DNA of 21,087 nucleotides from Lachnospiraceae bacterium UBA7027 (lineage in GTDB: Bacteria; Bacillota; Clostridia; Lachnospirales; Lachnospiraceae), in contig DLBG01000078.1 in the NCBI GenBank assembly GCA_002494135.1, forward strand, positions 1 through 21,087, in the 5' to 3' direction. Shown here piece after piece: positions 14,453 through 21,087 of the stretch. The translations under genes and the position numbers were made by a program. Within the stretch, counting starts at the first letter, position 1; every line of letters begins with the position of its first letter. A model generated the notes under the pieces. It was not told where the DNA came from and made no database searches. It saw only the letters and a program-made list of their open reading frames with translations.

Positions 14453-16521
14453 TGCGTCGTATTATTTTCATTCACCGGCTTACGAAATGTTATTCCGAAA
14501 AGCAGTATCCCGAGCATCAGCAAAACCGAACCGGCTATAAACATGATTGCGTAACCTCCCACGCCCGGTTCGGCGGATCCGATAATCGGAATTTTCAGAA
14601 TCAGATCCGGATAAAATTCCGCAATCACAGCCAGAGAATTATTCAGCATATGGAAAATCACCGAGGTAAAGATACTGCCGCTTTTATAAACCATGAGCGC
14701 CATGACGATGCCCATAAAAAGACCCGTGAAAAACTGCAGTAAATTCATGTGATAAATACCGAATACGGCGGCCGAAACGAGTACGGCTATCATCAGTTTC
14801 GTTTTGCTCTTTAAGGTTCCGAACAAAAATCCGCGGAATGCCCCTTCTTCCGCTATTGCCGGACATATGCCGACAACAAGTATTGCCGGAATAAAGCCGG
14901 CGTCGGTAATGCTTTCGGAAATCATTTCCGAGCTTTCGGTCATTACCGGGAAAAGCGTCGAAAGCAAAGCAAGCAGCGTCTGGCAGATCAAAAAAGCTCC
15001 GGCCCAGATGACGATACTGCCTAAGGCCTGACGGATTTTCGGCAGTTTTATGCTGTATAAACTCTTTAAATCGCAGCGTATGTAGATTGCATAAAGAAGC
15101 GGAATCGTAAAAACAAGAATCTGTACGACCAAAGAACCGAGAATTCCGAATTTTATGGTCACCAAAGATCCGACATAAACGATTAAGAGCATTAAACCCG
15201 CAAACAAAAGGCATAAATCTCCGTAGCCCGGAATCTGTCCTTTTTCGATATTGGCTCTTCTCTCAAAAATATGAACCCCTTTCGCCGATTCACCGAACAG
15301 AACGTCCTCACTGGAGAAAAGCGTACTCATAAGCACCACCATGACCACGCAGTAGAAAAGATTCGAAAACAGCACAATGGCAACTAAGTGAATATCGTAA
15401 TCCAGCGAGAAAACCGATTTGATCAAAAGAGAAATGTTCGTTACCGGTATCAGCGCCGTTTTCTCGGTCAGTTTCATATTCGGCAGGATGCTTAACATCG
15501 ATGCAAACATGAAAACAATCATAATCGGCGAGGAAATATTGTTCGCTTCCTTAAAACTCTTTGCAAAAATGCAGACGCAGAGGCATACGGCCGAGGTAAA
15601 CATCGAGAATACCGGAAGGCAGATGATTAAAGAAATGAATGCCGGTACGAACTGTTTTAAATCAAGGCTGGAAAGCCCAAGACCCTGAATGTCAATAATC
15701 CGGTACATATAAAGGACTACAAAGAGCATGGATACAATATTCAGAATCGCGGACACAACGGCAATCGTGGATACCGAAAGGAATTTGGAAATCATGATGT
15801 CGCTCTTGCGAACCGGCAGAGTCATGATTGTCTCAAGCGTTCCTCTCTCCCGTTCTCCCGCCGTTGCATCGATGGCCGGATAAATGGCTCCGGTCAGAAT
15901 CGAAATGATAAGAATAAACGGAAGAACCATTCCGATCACGTAACCTGCATTTTCTTCCGTTGTGGATATGCTTTCCACATTCACCAAAACCGGTGTGATC
16001 AGCTGTTCCGGATCATCAAACAGATTCCTAATGGCATCTTCCTGAATGTTCTTCGAATAAGCTTTTAAAACCGTTTCCGCATTCTGGCAGGCATTCATGG
16101 AATTGGTCGTTGCGGATAAATCATAGAAGGTGACTTCAAACAGATGATCCAGCCCTACCAGGCTTTTATCGGCAGGGATCTTTTTCGAATCAAGAACTAG
16201 ATCGACCTTCTTTTCCGTCAGATCGGTCTTTGCATCATCCAGTAATTCATATTCGATCTTTTTAAAATGATAATCGTAATCGTCGGATTCATCCGTCAGT
16301 ACATCAAAAACCTCGTCGGAAACGTCGGTTTTGACCACGGCAACCTGATATTCTTTTTCAATTGATTCTTTCGCAATTCCGGTCGTGATTAAAAGCGACG
16401 CAATCATCATGGTCGGATACAGAAAAAGCGGTACCAGAATCATGATGATAATGGTCTTCTTATCACGAAGAAGATCCATGATTTCTTTTTTGTACAGGGT
16501 AAAGAAGGGTTTGTTTTTCAT
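14440..16521 (-). CDS. ABC-2 (NatB-type) permease fused to a CPBP intramembrane protease
   Basis: A 693-residue fusion. The N-terminal part (about 1-400) is an ABC-2 permease: one membrane helix, an external domain (about 45-185), then several helices, with the cytoplasmic ERERGTLETIMTLPV motif typical of NatB. The C-terminal part (about 430-693) is multi-spanning and carries the CPBP (CAAX protease / bacteriocin-processing) motifs EEGAFR (558-563), FGIYH (587-591) and HMLNN (624-628), all intact. CPBP enzymes cleave within or near the membrane and are linked to prenyl-protein processing and to bacteriocin maturation or immunity. This fused form is a known architecture in Firmicutes, but its substrate is not. 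The start overlaps natA by four bases (ATGA), and a terminator follows. Confidence 0.93.
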   Translation of the reverse strand: MKNKPFFTLYKKEIMDLLRDKKTIIIMILVPLFLYPTMMIASLLITTGIAKESIEKEYQVAVVKTDVSDEVFDVLTDESDDYDYHFKKIEYELLDDAKTDLTEKKVDLVLDSKKIPADKSLVGLDHLFEVTFYDLSATTNSMNACQNAETVLKAYSKNIQEDAIRNLFDDPEQLITPVLVNVESISTTEENAGYVIGMVLPFILIISILTGAIYPAIDATAGERERGTLETIMTLPVRKSDIMISKFLSVSTIAVVSAILNIVSMLFVVLYMYRIIDIQGLGLSSLDLKQFVPAFISLIICLPVFSMFTSAVCLCVCIFAKSFKEANNISSPIMIVFMFASMLSILPNMKLTEKTALIPVTNISLLIKSVFSLDYDIHLVAIVLFSNLFYCVVMVVLMSTLFSSEDVLFGESAKGVHIFERRANIEKGQIPGYGDLCLLFAGLMLLIVYVGSLVTIKFGILGSLVVQILVFTIPLLYAIYIRCDLKSLYSIKLPKIRQALGSIVIWAGAFLICQTLLALLSTLFPVMTESSEMISESITDAGFIPAILVVGICPAIAEEGAFRGFLFGTLKSKTKLMIAVLVSAAVFGIYHMNLLQFFTGLFMGIVMALMVYKSGSIFTSVIFHMLNNSLAVIAEFYPDLILKIPIIGSAEPGVGGYAIMFIAGSVLLMLGILLFGITFRKPVNENNTTQKSE

Positions 16522-17336
16522 GCCTCACCCTCCTTCTCGGAATAATCCGTAATGTCGCGAATCAGCGTCTTAAACGCGTCACGCAGATTATTCGTATCCG
16601 TAAGCTGCATGATGAATTCCGGAGTCCCGTATGCAATCTGACGGCCCTCGTAAATCATCAGAATATGGTCGCATAAATATTGCGCCTCTTCCATGTAATG
16701 CGTGGAATAAAGCACGGTCTTGCCTTTTTTCTTTTCTTCCTTCATAAAATTGATGATGGTCTCGGATGCAAGAATATCAAGACCGAGGGTCGGCTCATCA
16801 AAAATATAAATCTGCGGATTGTGAATCAGACATCTGGAAATGCTGGCTCTCTGCCTCTGACCGGTGGAAAGTTTCTCGATTCTCTGGTCGCAGAAATCCT
16901 GCATGTTAAGAAGTTCAAACACTTCGTCCGAACGGACTTTGCATTCTTCTCTGCTCATACCGTACAGTTCCCCGAACAGATAAAATGTTTCTCTCGGAGA
17001 AAGCCTTGCGTAAAGAGCGGTATTGTTGGATAAATATCCTAAGCATTTCTTTTTCGAAGTGGGATCCGTAACCGGATTTCCATCGGAATCGGTAATTATT
17101 ACCTCTCCTTCGCTCGGGGTCATAAGCCCTCCGAGCATACGTAAAAGCGTGGTTTTTCCGGCACCGTTCGGGCCGAGAATTCCAAGTATTTCCCCTTTTT
17201 GCGCTTTAAAAGATATATTGTTTACAGCAAAAAACGACTCTTTTGTTTTCTTTCCGCCAAAAAGGGATGAAGTTTTCGCTTCATCTTTTTTAACGGGACG
17301 TATGAATTCTTTCCTGAGGTTTTTTGCTTCAATCAT
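16518..17336 (-). CDS. natA: NatA-type ABC transporter ATPase
   Basis: A 272-residue ATPase that partners the fused permease/protease. Walker A is GPNGAGKT (55-62), the signature is LSTGQ (156-160), Walker B is IYIFDE (D180, E181), the D-loop is LGLD, and the H-loop is STH with H213. A roughly 20-residue insert (about 16-34, Lys/Ser-rich) sits between the first two strands. The ATG at 17336 lies inside the end of trmD (overlap of eight bases), with AGGA nine bases upstream, so the pair is attached to the trmD transcript. NatAB in Bacillus exports sodium; with the CPBP fusion the true cargo is uncertain, so the symbol marks the family only. Confidence 0.92.
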   Translation of the reverse strand: MIEAKNLRKEFIRPVKKDEAKTSSLFGGKKTKESFFAVNNISFKAQKGEILGILGPNGAGKTTLLRMLGGLMTPSEGEVIITDSDGNPVTDPTSKKKCLGYLSNNTALYARLSPRETFYLFGELYGMSREECKVRSDEVFELLNMQDFCDQRIEKLSTGQRQRASISRCLIHNPQIYIFDEPTLGLDILASETIINFMKEEKKKGKTVLYSTHYMEEAQYLCDHILMIYEGRQIAYGTPEFIMQLTDTNNLRDAFKTLIRDITDYSEKEGEA

Positions 17337-18072
17337 CTGTTTTTTTCCTGCGACGTTTCTTCTTTTCTACGGGAGGATGTTTAAGTATATATGCTTCATA
17401 CAGTTCCGGACGCTTGTTCTTTGTATTTTCAAGCGCCATCTCATGCCGCCATTCGGCTATATTCTTATGATGTCCGGATAAGAGTACTTCCGGGACTTTG
17501 ATGCCGTCCCACTCTTCCGGTCTTGTATACTGCGGATATTCCAAAAGTCCGTCCGAAAAGGATTCGTCGAGCGCGGAATCGTCATTGTTTAAAACGCCCG
17601 GAACCAGTCTTGCGACGGTATCCGTAATCACCATGGCAGGCAGTTCGCCGCCGGTTAAAACATAATCACCGATGGAAACTTCTTCCACATTCATACGGTC
17701 CAAAACACGCTGATCGATTCCTTCATAGTGACCGCAAAGAAGAATCAGATTCTCCTCTTTGGATAATTCATTCGCCATCTCCTGTGTAAAAGTCTTACCC
17801 TGGGGCGACATATAAAGGACGCGGGGCGCAGTTTCGCCGATTTTCTTTCGGATTGCCAGATAGCAGTCATAGACAGGCTGGGCCTGCATAAGCATACCCG
17901 CTCCGCCTCCGAACGGATAATCATCCACCTTGTTGTGCTTATCGATCGTATAATCTCGGATATTGACCGCCTCGATCTGTACAAGGTCCTTTTCCAGCGC
18001 GCGTTTGATTATGCTGTTGTTTAATCCCCCCATTACCATTTCCGGGAACAGGGTCATTATGTAAAAATTCAT
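17329..18072 (-). CDS. trmD: tRNA (guanine-N1-)-methyltransferase TrmD
   Basis: The enzyme methylates G37 of tRNAs that read codons starting with C, which prevents frameshifting. At 247 residues it is of normal length. The SPOUT trefoil-knot blocks are present: GGGAGMLMQ near 55-63, LCGHYEGIDQRV near 112-123, and IGDYVLTGGELPAMV near 133-147. The C-terminal DNA/RNA-binding helix region includes LLSGHHKNIAEWR, then a very basic tail (KKKRRRKK). It follows rimM by four bases and overlaps natA at its end. Confidence 0.97.
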   Translation of the reverse strand: MNFYIMTLFPEMVMGGLNNSIIKRALEKDLVQIEAVNIRDYTIDKHNKVDDYPFGGGAGMLMQAQPVYDCYLAIRKKIGETAPRVLYMSPQGKTFTQEMANELSKEENLILLCGHYEGIDQRVLDRMNVEEVSIGDYVLTGGELPAMVITDTVARLVPGVLNNDDSALDESFSDGLLEYPQYTRPEEWDGIKVPEVLLSGHHKNIAEWRHEMALENTKNKRPELYEAYILKHPPVEKKKRRRKKTDD

Positions 18073-18076
18073 ACTC

Positions 18077-18586
18077 TCAATCTTCCAGACCGGGAAGCAC
18101 GCAGACCGTCATGATGCGATTTTTTGTATCCACATTCCGGATACAGTCCTTGATTGCCGGAAGCAGTAACTCACTGCCGTCCTGCTTTTCAATCACATAT
18201 ACGTCGTTGGCTCCTGTTTGCATCACGTCTTTTAAAATACCGACTTTGGATTCATCCTCTCTTACAACCGTAAGACCGATGAGGTCCGCGATAAAATATT
18301 CGTCCTTTTTTAAAGATACCGCATTTTTACGGTCGACGTACAGAGTCTTTCCCCGAAAGCCTTCCACTTCGTTGATATTGTTAAATTCTTTGAATTTTAA
18401 AATCACAAACTGCTTGAAGAATTTCGCGGACTCGGGATGCAGAAGCATCTTTTCCTTTCCCGTATCCAGATAAACTTCTTTTAACTTCTTAAATCTTAAC
18501 ATATCATCGGTCTGCGGGAAAACCTTAACCTCTCCCCGTATTCCGTGCGTCGATGTAACAGTTCCTACAATAAGATATTCTTCCAT
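18077..18586 (-). CDS. rimM: 16S rRNA processing factor RimM
   Basis: A 169-residue 30S assembly factor that binds ribosomal protein S19. The N-terminal RimM domain shows IVGTVTSTHGIRGEVKV (6-22). The C-terminal PRC-barrel is marked by DEYFIADLIGLTV near 95-107 and GANDVYVI plus LLPAIKDCIRNVD. The ATG at 18586 has an ACGGAG site eight bases upstream. The 37-base gap before it holds a small AAGCC-AAA-GGCTT hairpin, too weak to call a terminator. In relatives rimM follows khpA directly; here the serine hydrolase-like gene lies between. Confidence 0.96.
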   Translation of the reverse strand: MEEYLIVGTVTSTHGIRGEVKVFPQTDDMLRFKKLKEVYLDTGKEKMLLHPESAKFFKQFVILKFKEFNNINEVEGFRGKTLYVDRKNAVSLKKDEYFIADLIGLTVVREDESKVGILKDVMQTGANDVYVIEKQDGSELLLPAIKDCIRNVDTKNRIMTVCVLPGLED

Positions 18587-18623
18587 GTATGCTCCGTAAA
18601 ACCAGTAAGCCTTTGGCTTTCTT

Positions 18624-20348
18624 TTAAAACATCAGATGAAATACAAACGAAAACAGAATCGTTGCAACACAGGCCACAGCAGTTGCGAAATAACCGATTT
18701 TTTCGTTCTTCGAACAGTTTTCCTTTCGACCGGTTCGGATCAGGAAAACAATGTAAATGAACGAAATCAGCGTTCCGAAGAAAAACATCATCGTGGCAAC
18801 GTTCGCAATCTGATTATTGATTCCCATTAAAAAGGTCATAATCATAACCATGAATACGATTCCATGGAACAATACCGTTCCGCAGGTAATGAGATTGAAT
18901 TTCCGAAAAGCGGGCGGTTTCTTTCCCTTCTTTGCCTTGCGTGAAATAAACGAAACCAGACCGACAAGAAGTGCTCCGAAGCTGTAAACCAGTGACAGAT
19001 AATAAAATACGGAAAGCAGCACGCGCAGTGTATTCAGTGTCTTCGGATAAGGCACGAGATCCAAAAGGGGATACTGAATGATTCCTCTGTTTGCTCCGTC
19101 CGTATAGAAATATCCCATATCTCCCGCTTCGGACACAAACCCGTTTTCGGAAATCTGTGTCAGATAAGCTTCTTTCGGGTTGGACGAAACGGATAATCCG
19201 TGGTCATCGAACGCCTTAAAGGTCACTCCGTCCATCAGGGATAAAAAGGAACTCTTTCCGCGTACGGTAGCTCCCGCTTTTAAATAAAAGCCTTCCATTT
19301 GGGAGATATTGTAAGAAAACGAATCCCTGTCCGCATTCTGATTGTTCCGTCCGAGATACTTTTTGGATTCAAAAATGCCCTGTGAATCGGACGGATTCTT
19401 GTCCACAATCACGACTGCCTTATGATTTACCACATCGATGTAAAAATGCGTCACGGAGTTATAGTTGTTGCTCCGAAGTCCCAGACAGGGGGATTCGTAT
19501 TCATAATAGAAAGCAAGTCCGTTAGAAATTCTCGGAATATCGGTACCTCTGTAAAGAAGCGTTCCTTTCGAAAGTTCCGAAACGGTTTCGCTTTTTAAAA
19601 TTTTACTCTTTCCTCCCGCGAGATCTTCCATCAGAATCATGAAATCCTCCATGGTTCCGCAGGAAGAATACGCCGGATAGAAGCCAAATTTTACATTTGT
19701 CTTTTCCGACATTTTCTTTGCAACATATTCACAGTCCGAATAGTCATAAAGAACCGATGTATGCTCCATTCCGAGCGGTTTTAAAATCTTCTCATGCACG
19801 TACTCCGGATAGGATTTGCCGGATACGCATTCCACGAGATAAGCACCGAGTGTGATGCTCCAGTCGGAATAAGATACATAATCTCCGGATTTGAAGTTCT
19901 GTCTCGGCATATTATTTGCAAGCACATCCGCAAGGGACGTGAATCTTTCGCCTTCAAGCATGACCTGCCCGGTCGATGCATCCTGCAGTCCGGTTGTATG
20001 ATTCAGGATGTTATTTACGGTTACCGGATAACTGAACAAAAACCGCATGGAGACCTCATCCGGCATGTAATCCGTAACCGGTTTATCTTCGTCAATCAGT
20101 CCTTCTTCTTTCAACTGCATTAAGGAAAGCATAACGAATAAGGCGCTGGAACCGCCCCATTCATGAATCTCCTCATCGTCTTTTTCGATTGTTACCGCAC
20201 CGTCTTCGTAAATACCGATACTTAAATATTTGTCCGTTTCCTCAGCCAAAGCTTTCAAGGGAAGCGAAAAAAACATACCGGTCAGAAGTACTACAGCTGT
20301 AGTTAAACAAAGTGACCGGAATAATTTTATTTTAAAGTGATTTTTCAT
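18624..20348 (-). CDS. Secreted beta-lactamase-fold protein with membrane tail, catalytic motifs lost
   Basis: A 574-residue protein from the ATG at 20348 (the frame opens at 20408, but that extra part would overlap the khpA terminator). A signal peptide (about 1-35, ALA before the likely cut) is followed by a class C beta-lactamase / D-alanyl-carboxypeptidase-like domain, recognisable from LMQLKEEGLIDEDKPVTDY, ILNHTTGLQD, and YVHEKILKPLGMEHTS. Four helices end the protein (about 438-467, 484-509, 513-537, 551-572). The catalytic SxxK should lie just before LMQL, but the sequence there is GGSSAL: no lysine occurs between residues 57 and 79. The Tyr-x-Asn motif is Y160-S-D, and no His-x-Gly motif is seen near 285-300. 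It is probably a binding or sensing relative, not an active hydrolase. Confidence 0.82.
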   Translation of the reverse strand: MKNHFKIKLFRSLCLTTAVVLLTGMFFSLPLKALAEETDKYLSIGIYEDGAVTIEKDDEEIHEWGGSSALFVMLSLMQLKEEGLIDEDKPVTDYMPDEVSMRFLFSYPVTVNNILNHTTGLQDASTGQVMLEGERFTSLADVLANNMPRQNFKSGDYVSYSDWSITLGAYLVECVSGKSYPEYVHEKILKPLGMEHTSVLYDYSDCEYVAKKMSEKTNVKFGFYPAYSSCGTMEDFMILMEDLAGGKSKILKSETVSELSKGTLLYRGTDIPRISNGLAFYYEYESPCLGLRSNNYNSVTHFYIDVVNHKAVVIVDKNPSDSQGIFESKKYLGRNNQNADRDSFSYNISQMEGFYLKAGATVRGKSSFLSLMDGVTFKAFDDHGLSVSSNPKEAYLTQISENGFVSEAGDMGYFYTDGANRGIIQYPLLDLVPYPKTLNTLRVLLSVFYYLSLVYSFGALLVGLVSFISRKAKKGKKPPAFRKFNLITCGTVLFHGIVFMVMIMTFLMGINNQIANVATMMFFFGTLISFIYIVFLIRTGRKENCSKNEKIGYFATAVACVATILFSFVFHLMF

Positions 20349-20378
20349 GAAATCCGTGTCTTTCTTAATTTTTTCGGT

Positions 20379-20421
20379 AAAAAAGGCAGTGTAAGAAATG
20401 CCATGCATTCGTTACACCGCC
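20379..20421 (-). terminator. Rho-independent terminator after khpA
   Basis: On the minus strand GGCGGTGTAA (20421-20412) pairs with TTACACTGCC (20394-20385), with one G-T pair; an inner stem AATGC/GCATT extends it, and six T residues follow. It begins seven bases after the khpA stop and separates ffh-rpsP-khpA from the serine hydrolase-like gene. I see no clear promoter between it and that gene. Confidence 0.88.
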
Positions 20422-20428
20422 CTGCTTT

Positions 20429-20656
20429 TTAAACAATGTCAACGTCTACGTATACATCCTCTTTGGATGATGCAGCTTTGACAACCGTACGGATTGCTTT
20501 TGCAATACGTCCCTGTTTCCCGATGACCTTACCCATATCGGAAGGCGCAACGTGAAGTTCGACTTTGATGTCTTTGCCGTCCTGGTTCTGCGTAACAACC
20601 ACTTCTTCGGGATGGTCGACGAGTGCTTTAGCAATCACTTCTACCAATTCCTTCAT
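20429..20656 (-). CDS. khpA: KH-domain RNA-binding protein KhpA (YlqC)
   Basis: A 75-residue single KH domain protein, normal for the family. The GKVIGKQGRIAKAIR stretch (42-56) holds the GxxG RNA-binding loop (GKQG). In streptococci KhpA pairs with KhpB and affects cell division and small-RNA-linked gene expression; KhpB is not in this window. The ATG at 20656 has a strong GGAGGTGG site. It lies 27 bases after rpsP, the usual neighbour, and is followed by a strong terminator. Confidence 0.95.
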   Translation of the reverse strand: MKELVEVIAKALVDHPEEVVVTQNQDGKDIKVELHVAPSDMGKVIGKQGRIAKAIRTVVKAASSKEDVYVDVDIV

Positions 20657-20683
20657 GATTCCACCTCCAAGATTTGCACGTAA

Positions 20684-20929
20684 TTATTTCTGAATTCCTG
20701 CAAGTTTGAAGATTTTATCTACGGTCGCAGTAGGCTGTGCACCGCTTGCAAGCCACTTCTTTGCTGCTTCTTCATCTACCTTGAATTCGCTGGGATCGGT
20801 GTTGGGATTGTAAGTACCGATTTCATCGATGAACTTTCCGTCTCTGGGAGATCTGGAATCCGCAACTACGATTCTGTAAATAGGGTTTCTCTTGTAGCCC
20901 ATTCTTCTGAGTCTGATTTTTACTGCCAT
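20684..20929 (-). CDS. rpsP: 30S ribosomal protein S16
   Basis: An 81-residue ribosomal protein of normal length that helps fold the central part of 16S rRNA. MAVKIRLRRMGYKRNPIYRI at the start and ADSRSPRDGKFIDEIGTYNP are typical of the family. I start at 20929, not 20944: GGAGG lies eight bases before this ATG, while the upstream ATG would overlap the ribosome binding site. It lies 95 bases after ffh and is followed by khpA. Confidence 0.97.
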   Translation of the reverse strand: MAVKIRLRRMGYKRNPIYRIVVADSRSPRDGKFIDEIGTYNPNTDPSEFKVDEEAAKKWLASGAQPTATVDKIFKLAGIQK

Positions 20930-20979
20930 TTCTTTGTCCTCCAAAAAATAAAAATGTATGTTTTGTGATACTTCATATA

Positions 20980-21020
20980 ATCGTCCGTGAAATGCGAAAG
21001 TGATTTCACAGGGTAACGAT
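20980..21020 (-). promoter_or_regulatory. Two-part hairpin between ffh and rpsP
   Basis: On the minus strand GTGAAAT (21009-21003) pairs with ATTTCAC (20993-20987). Outside it, across short internal loops, ATCGT (21020-21016) pairs with ACGAT (20984-20980). No T run follows, so it is not a standard terminator. It could be an rpsP leader structure or a processing site that sets relative levels of ffh and rpsP. I find no convincing promoter in this gap. Confidence 0.45.
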
Positions 21021-21024
21021 CGGA

Positions 21025-21087
21025 TTAAAACGGGAAACGCATTCTGCGTTTGCCCTTCATCATGCCGGGCATCTGCTTCATCATCTT
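21025..21087 (-). CDS. ffh: Signal recognition particle protein Ffh, C-terminal end
   Basis: Only the last 20 codons and the stop are in the window. The residues read KMMKQMPGMMKGKRRMRFPF, a methionine-rich, basic tail typical of the Ffh M domain in Firmicutes, which binds 4.5S/6S RNA and signal peptides. The position directly before rpsP agrees with the usual cluster order. The identification rests on this short tail plus context. Confidence 0.85.
   Translation of the reverse strand, partial: KMMKQMPGMMKGKRRMRFPF

Noticed and set aside
14684..15214. 176-codon minus-strand frame inside the permease/protease gene
   Set aside because: It is out of frame with a clear CPBP domain; its arginine/phenylalanine-rich translation is typical of a shadow frame.

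Overview
The window reads as chromosomal DNA of a low-to-moderate-GC Firmicute, most likely a Clostridia member close to Lachnospiraceae. The grounds are the gene order, the AGGAGG-type ribosome binding sites, Gram-positive lipoprotein signals, and families (fused ABC permease/CPBP protease, transglutaminase with Ig-like repeats, SGNH-like membrane proteins) that are common in that group. I cannot name a species. Every gene I accept lies on the minus strand, so transcription runs from high to low coordinates. There is no gene-free stretch over 300 bases, and I found no tRNA, rRNA, CRISPR array, insertion sequence or phage gene.

The backbone is the conserved translation/secretion cluster ffh - rpsP - khpA - rimM - trmD - rplS - lepB - rbgA(ylqF) - lepB - rnhB - yraN, followed by the start of tyrS. 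ffh (right edge) and tyrS (left edge) are cut by the window.

Three sets of accessory genes interrupt this backbone without changing strand. (1) Between khpA and rimM lies a secreted beta-lactamase-fold 'serine hydrolase' with a membrane tail, whose catalytic motifs are all degenerate. (2) Between trmD and rplS lie about 9.6 kb. First comes natA plus a natB-CPBP protease fusion, with natA overlapping the end of trmD and a strong terminator following. Then, from what looks like its own promoter, comes a five-gene run: FtsX-type permease, MacB/LolD-type ATPase, lipoprotein with a C45/acyltransferase-like Ntn-hydrolase domain, OmpR-family response regulator, and histidine kinase. (3) Between rplS and the first lepB lie an SGNH-like membrane protein, a membrane-anchored transglutaminase-like protein with five Ig-like repeats, and a small lipoprotein; these three sit behind a near-consensus promoter and lead straight into the lepB-rbgA-lepB-rnhB-yraN genes.

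The control signals split the window into units: a terminator after khpA; a terminator after natB-CPBP; a promoter with a TTAA direct repeat before the FtsX operon; an rplS unit with its own promoter, a leader hairpin and a terminator; a near-consensus promoter with an AGGGTTG direct repeat before the SGNH gene; and a good promoter before tyrS.

The best candidate for an undescribed system is the FtsX-ABC / C45-lipoprotein / two-component operon (7723-14356). It looks like a cell-surface sense-cleave-export module, possibly for an amide-containing toxin, antibiotic or signal. The substrate cannot be read from the sequence.
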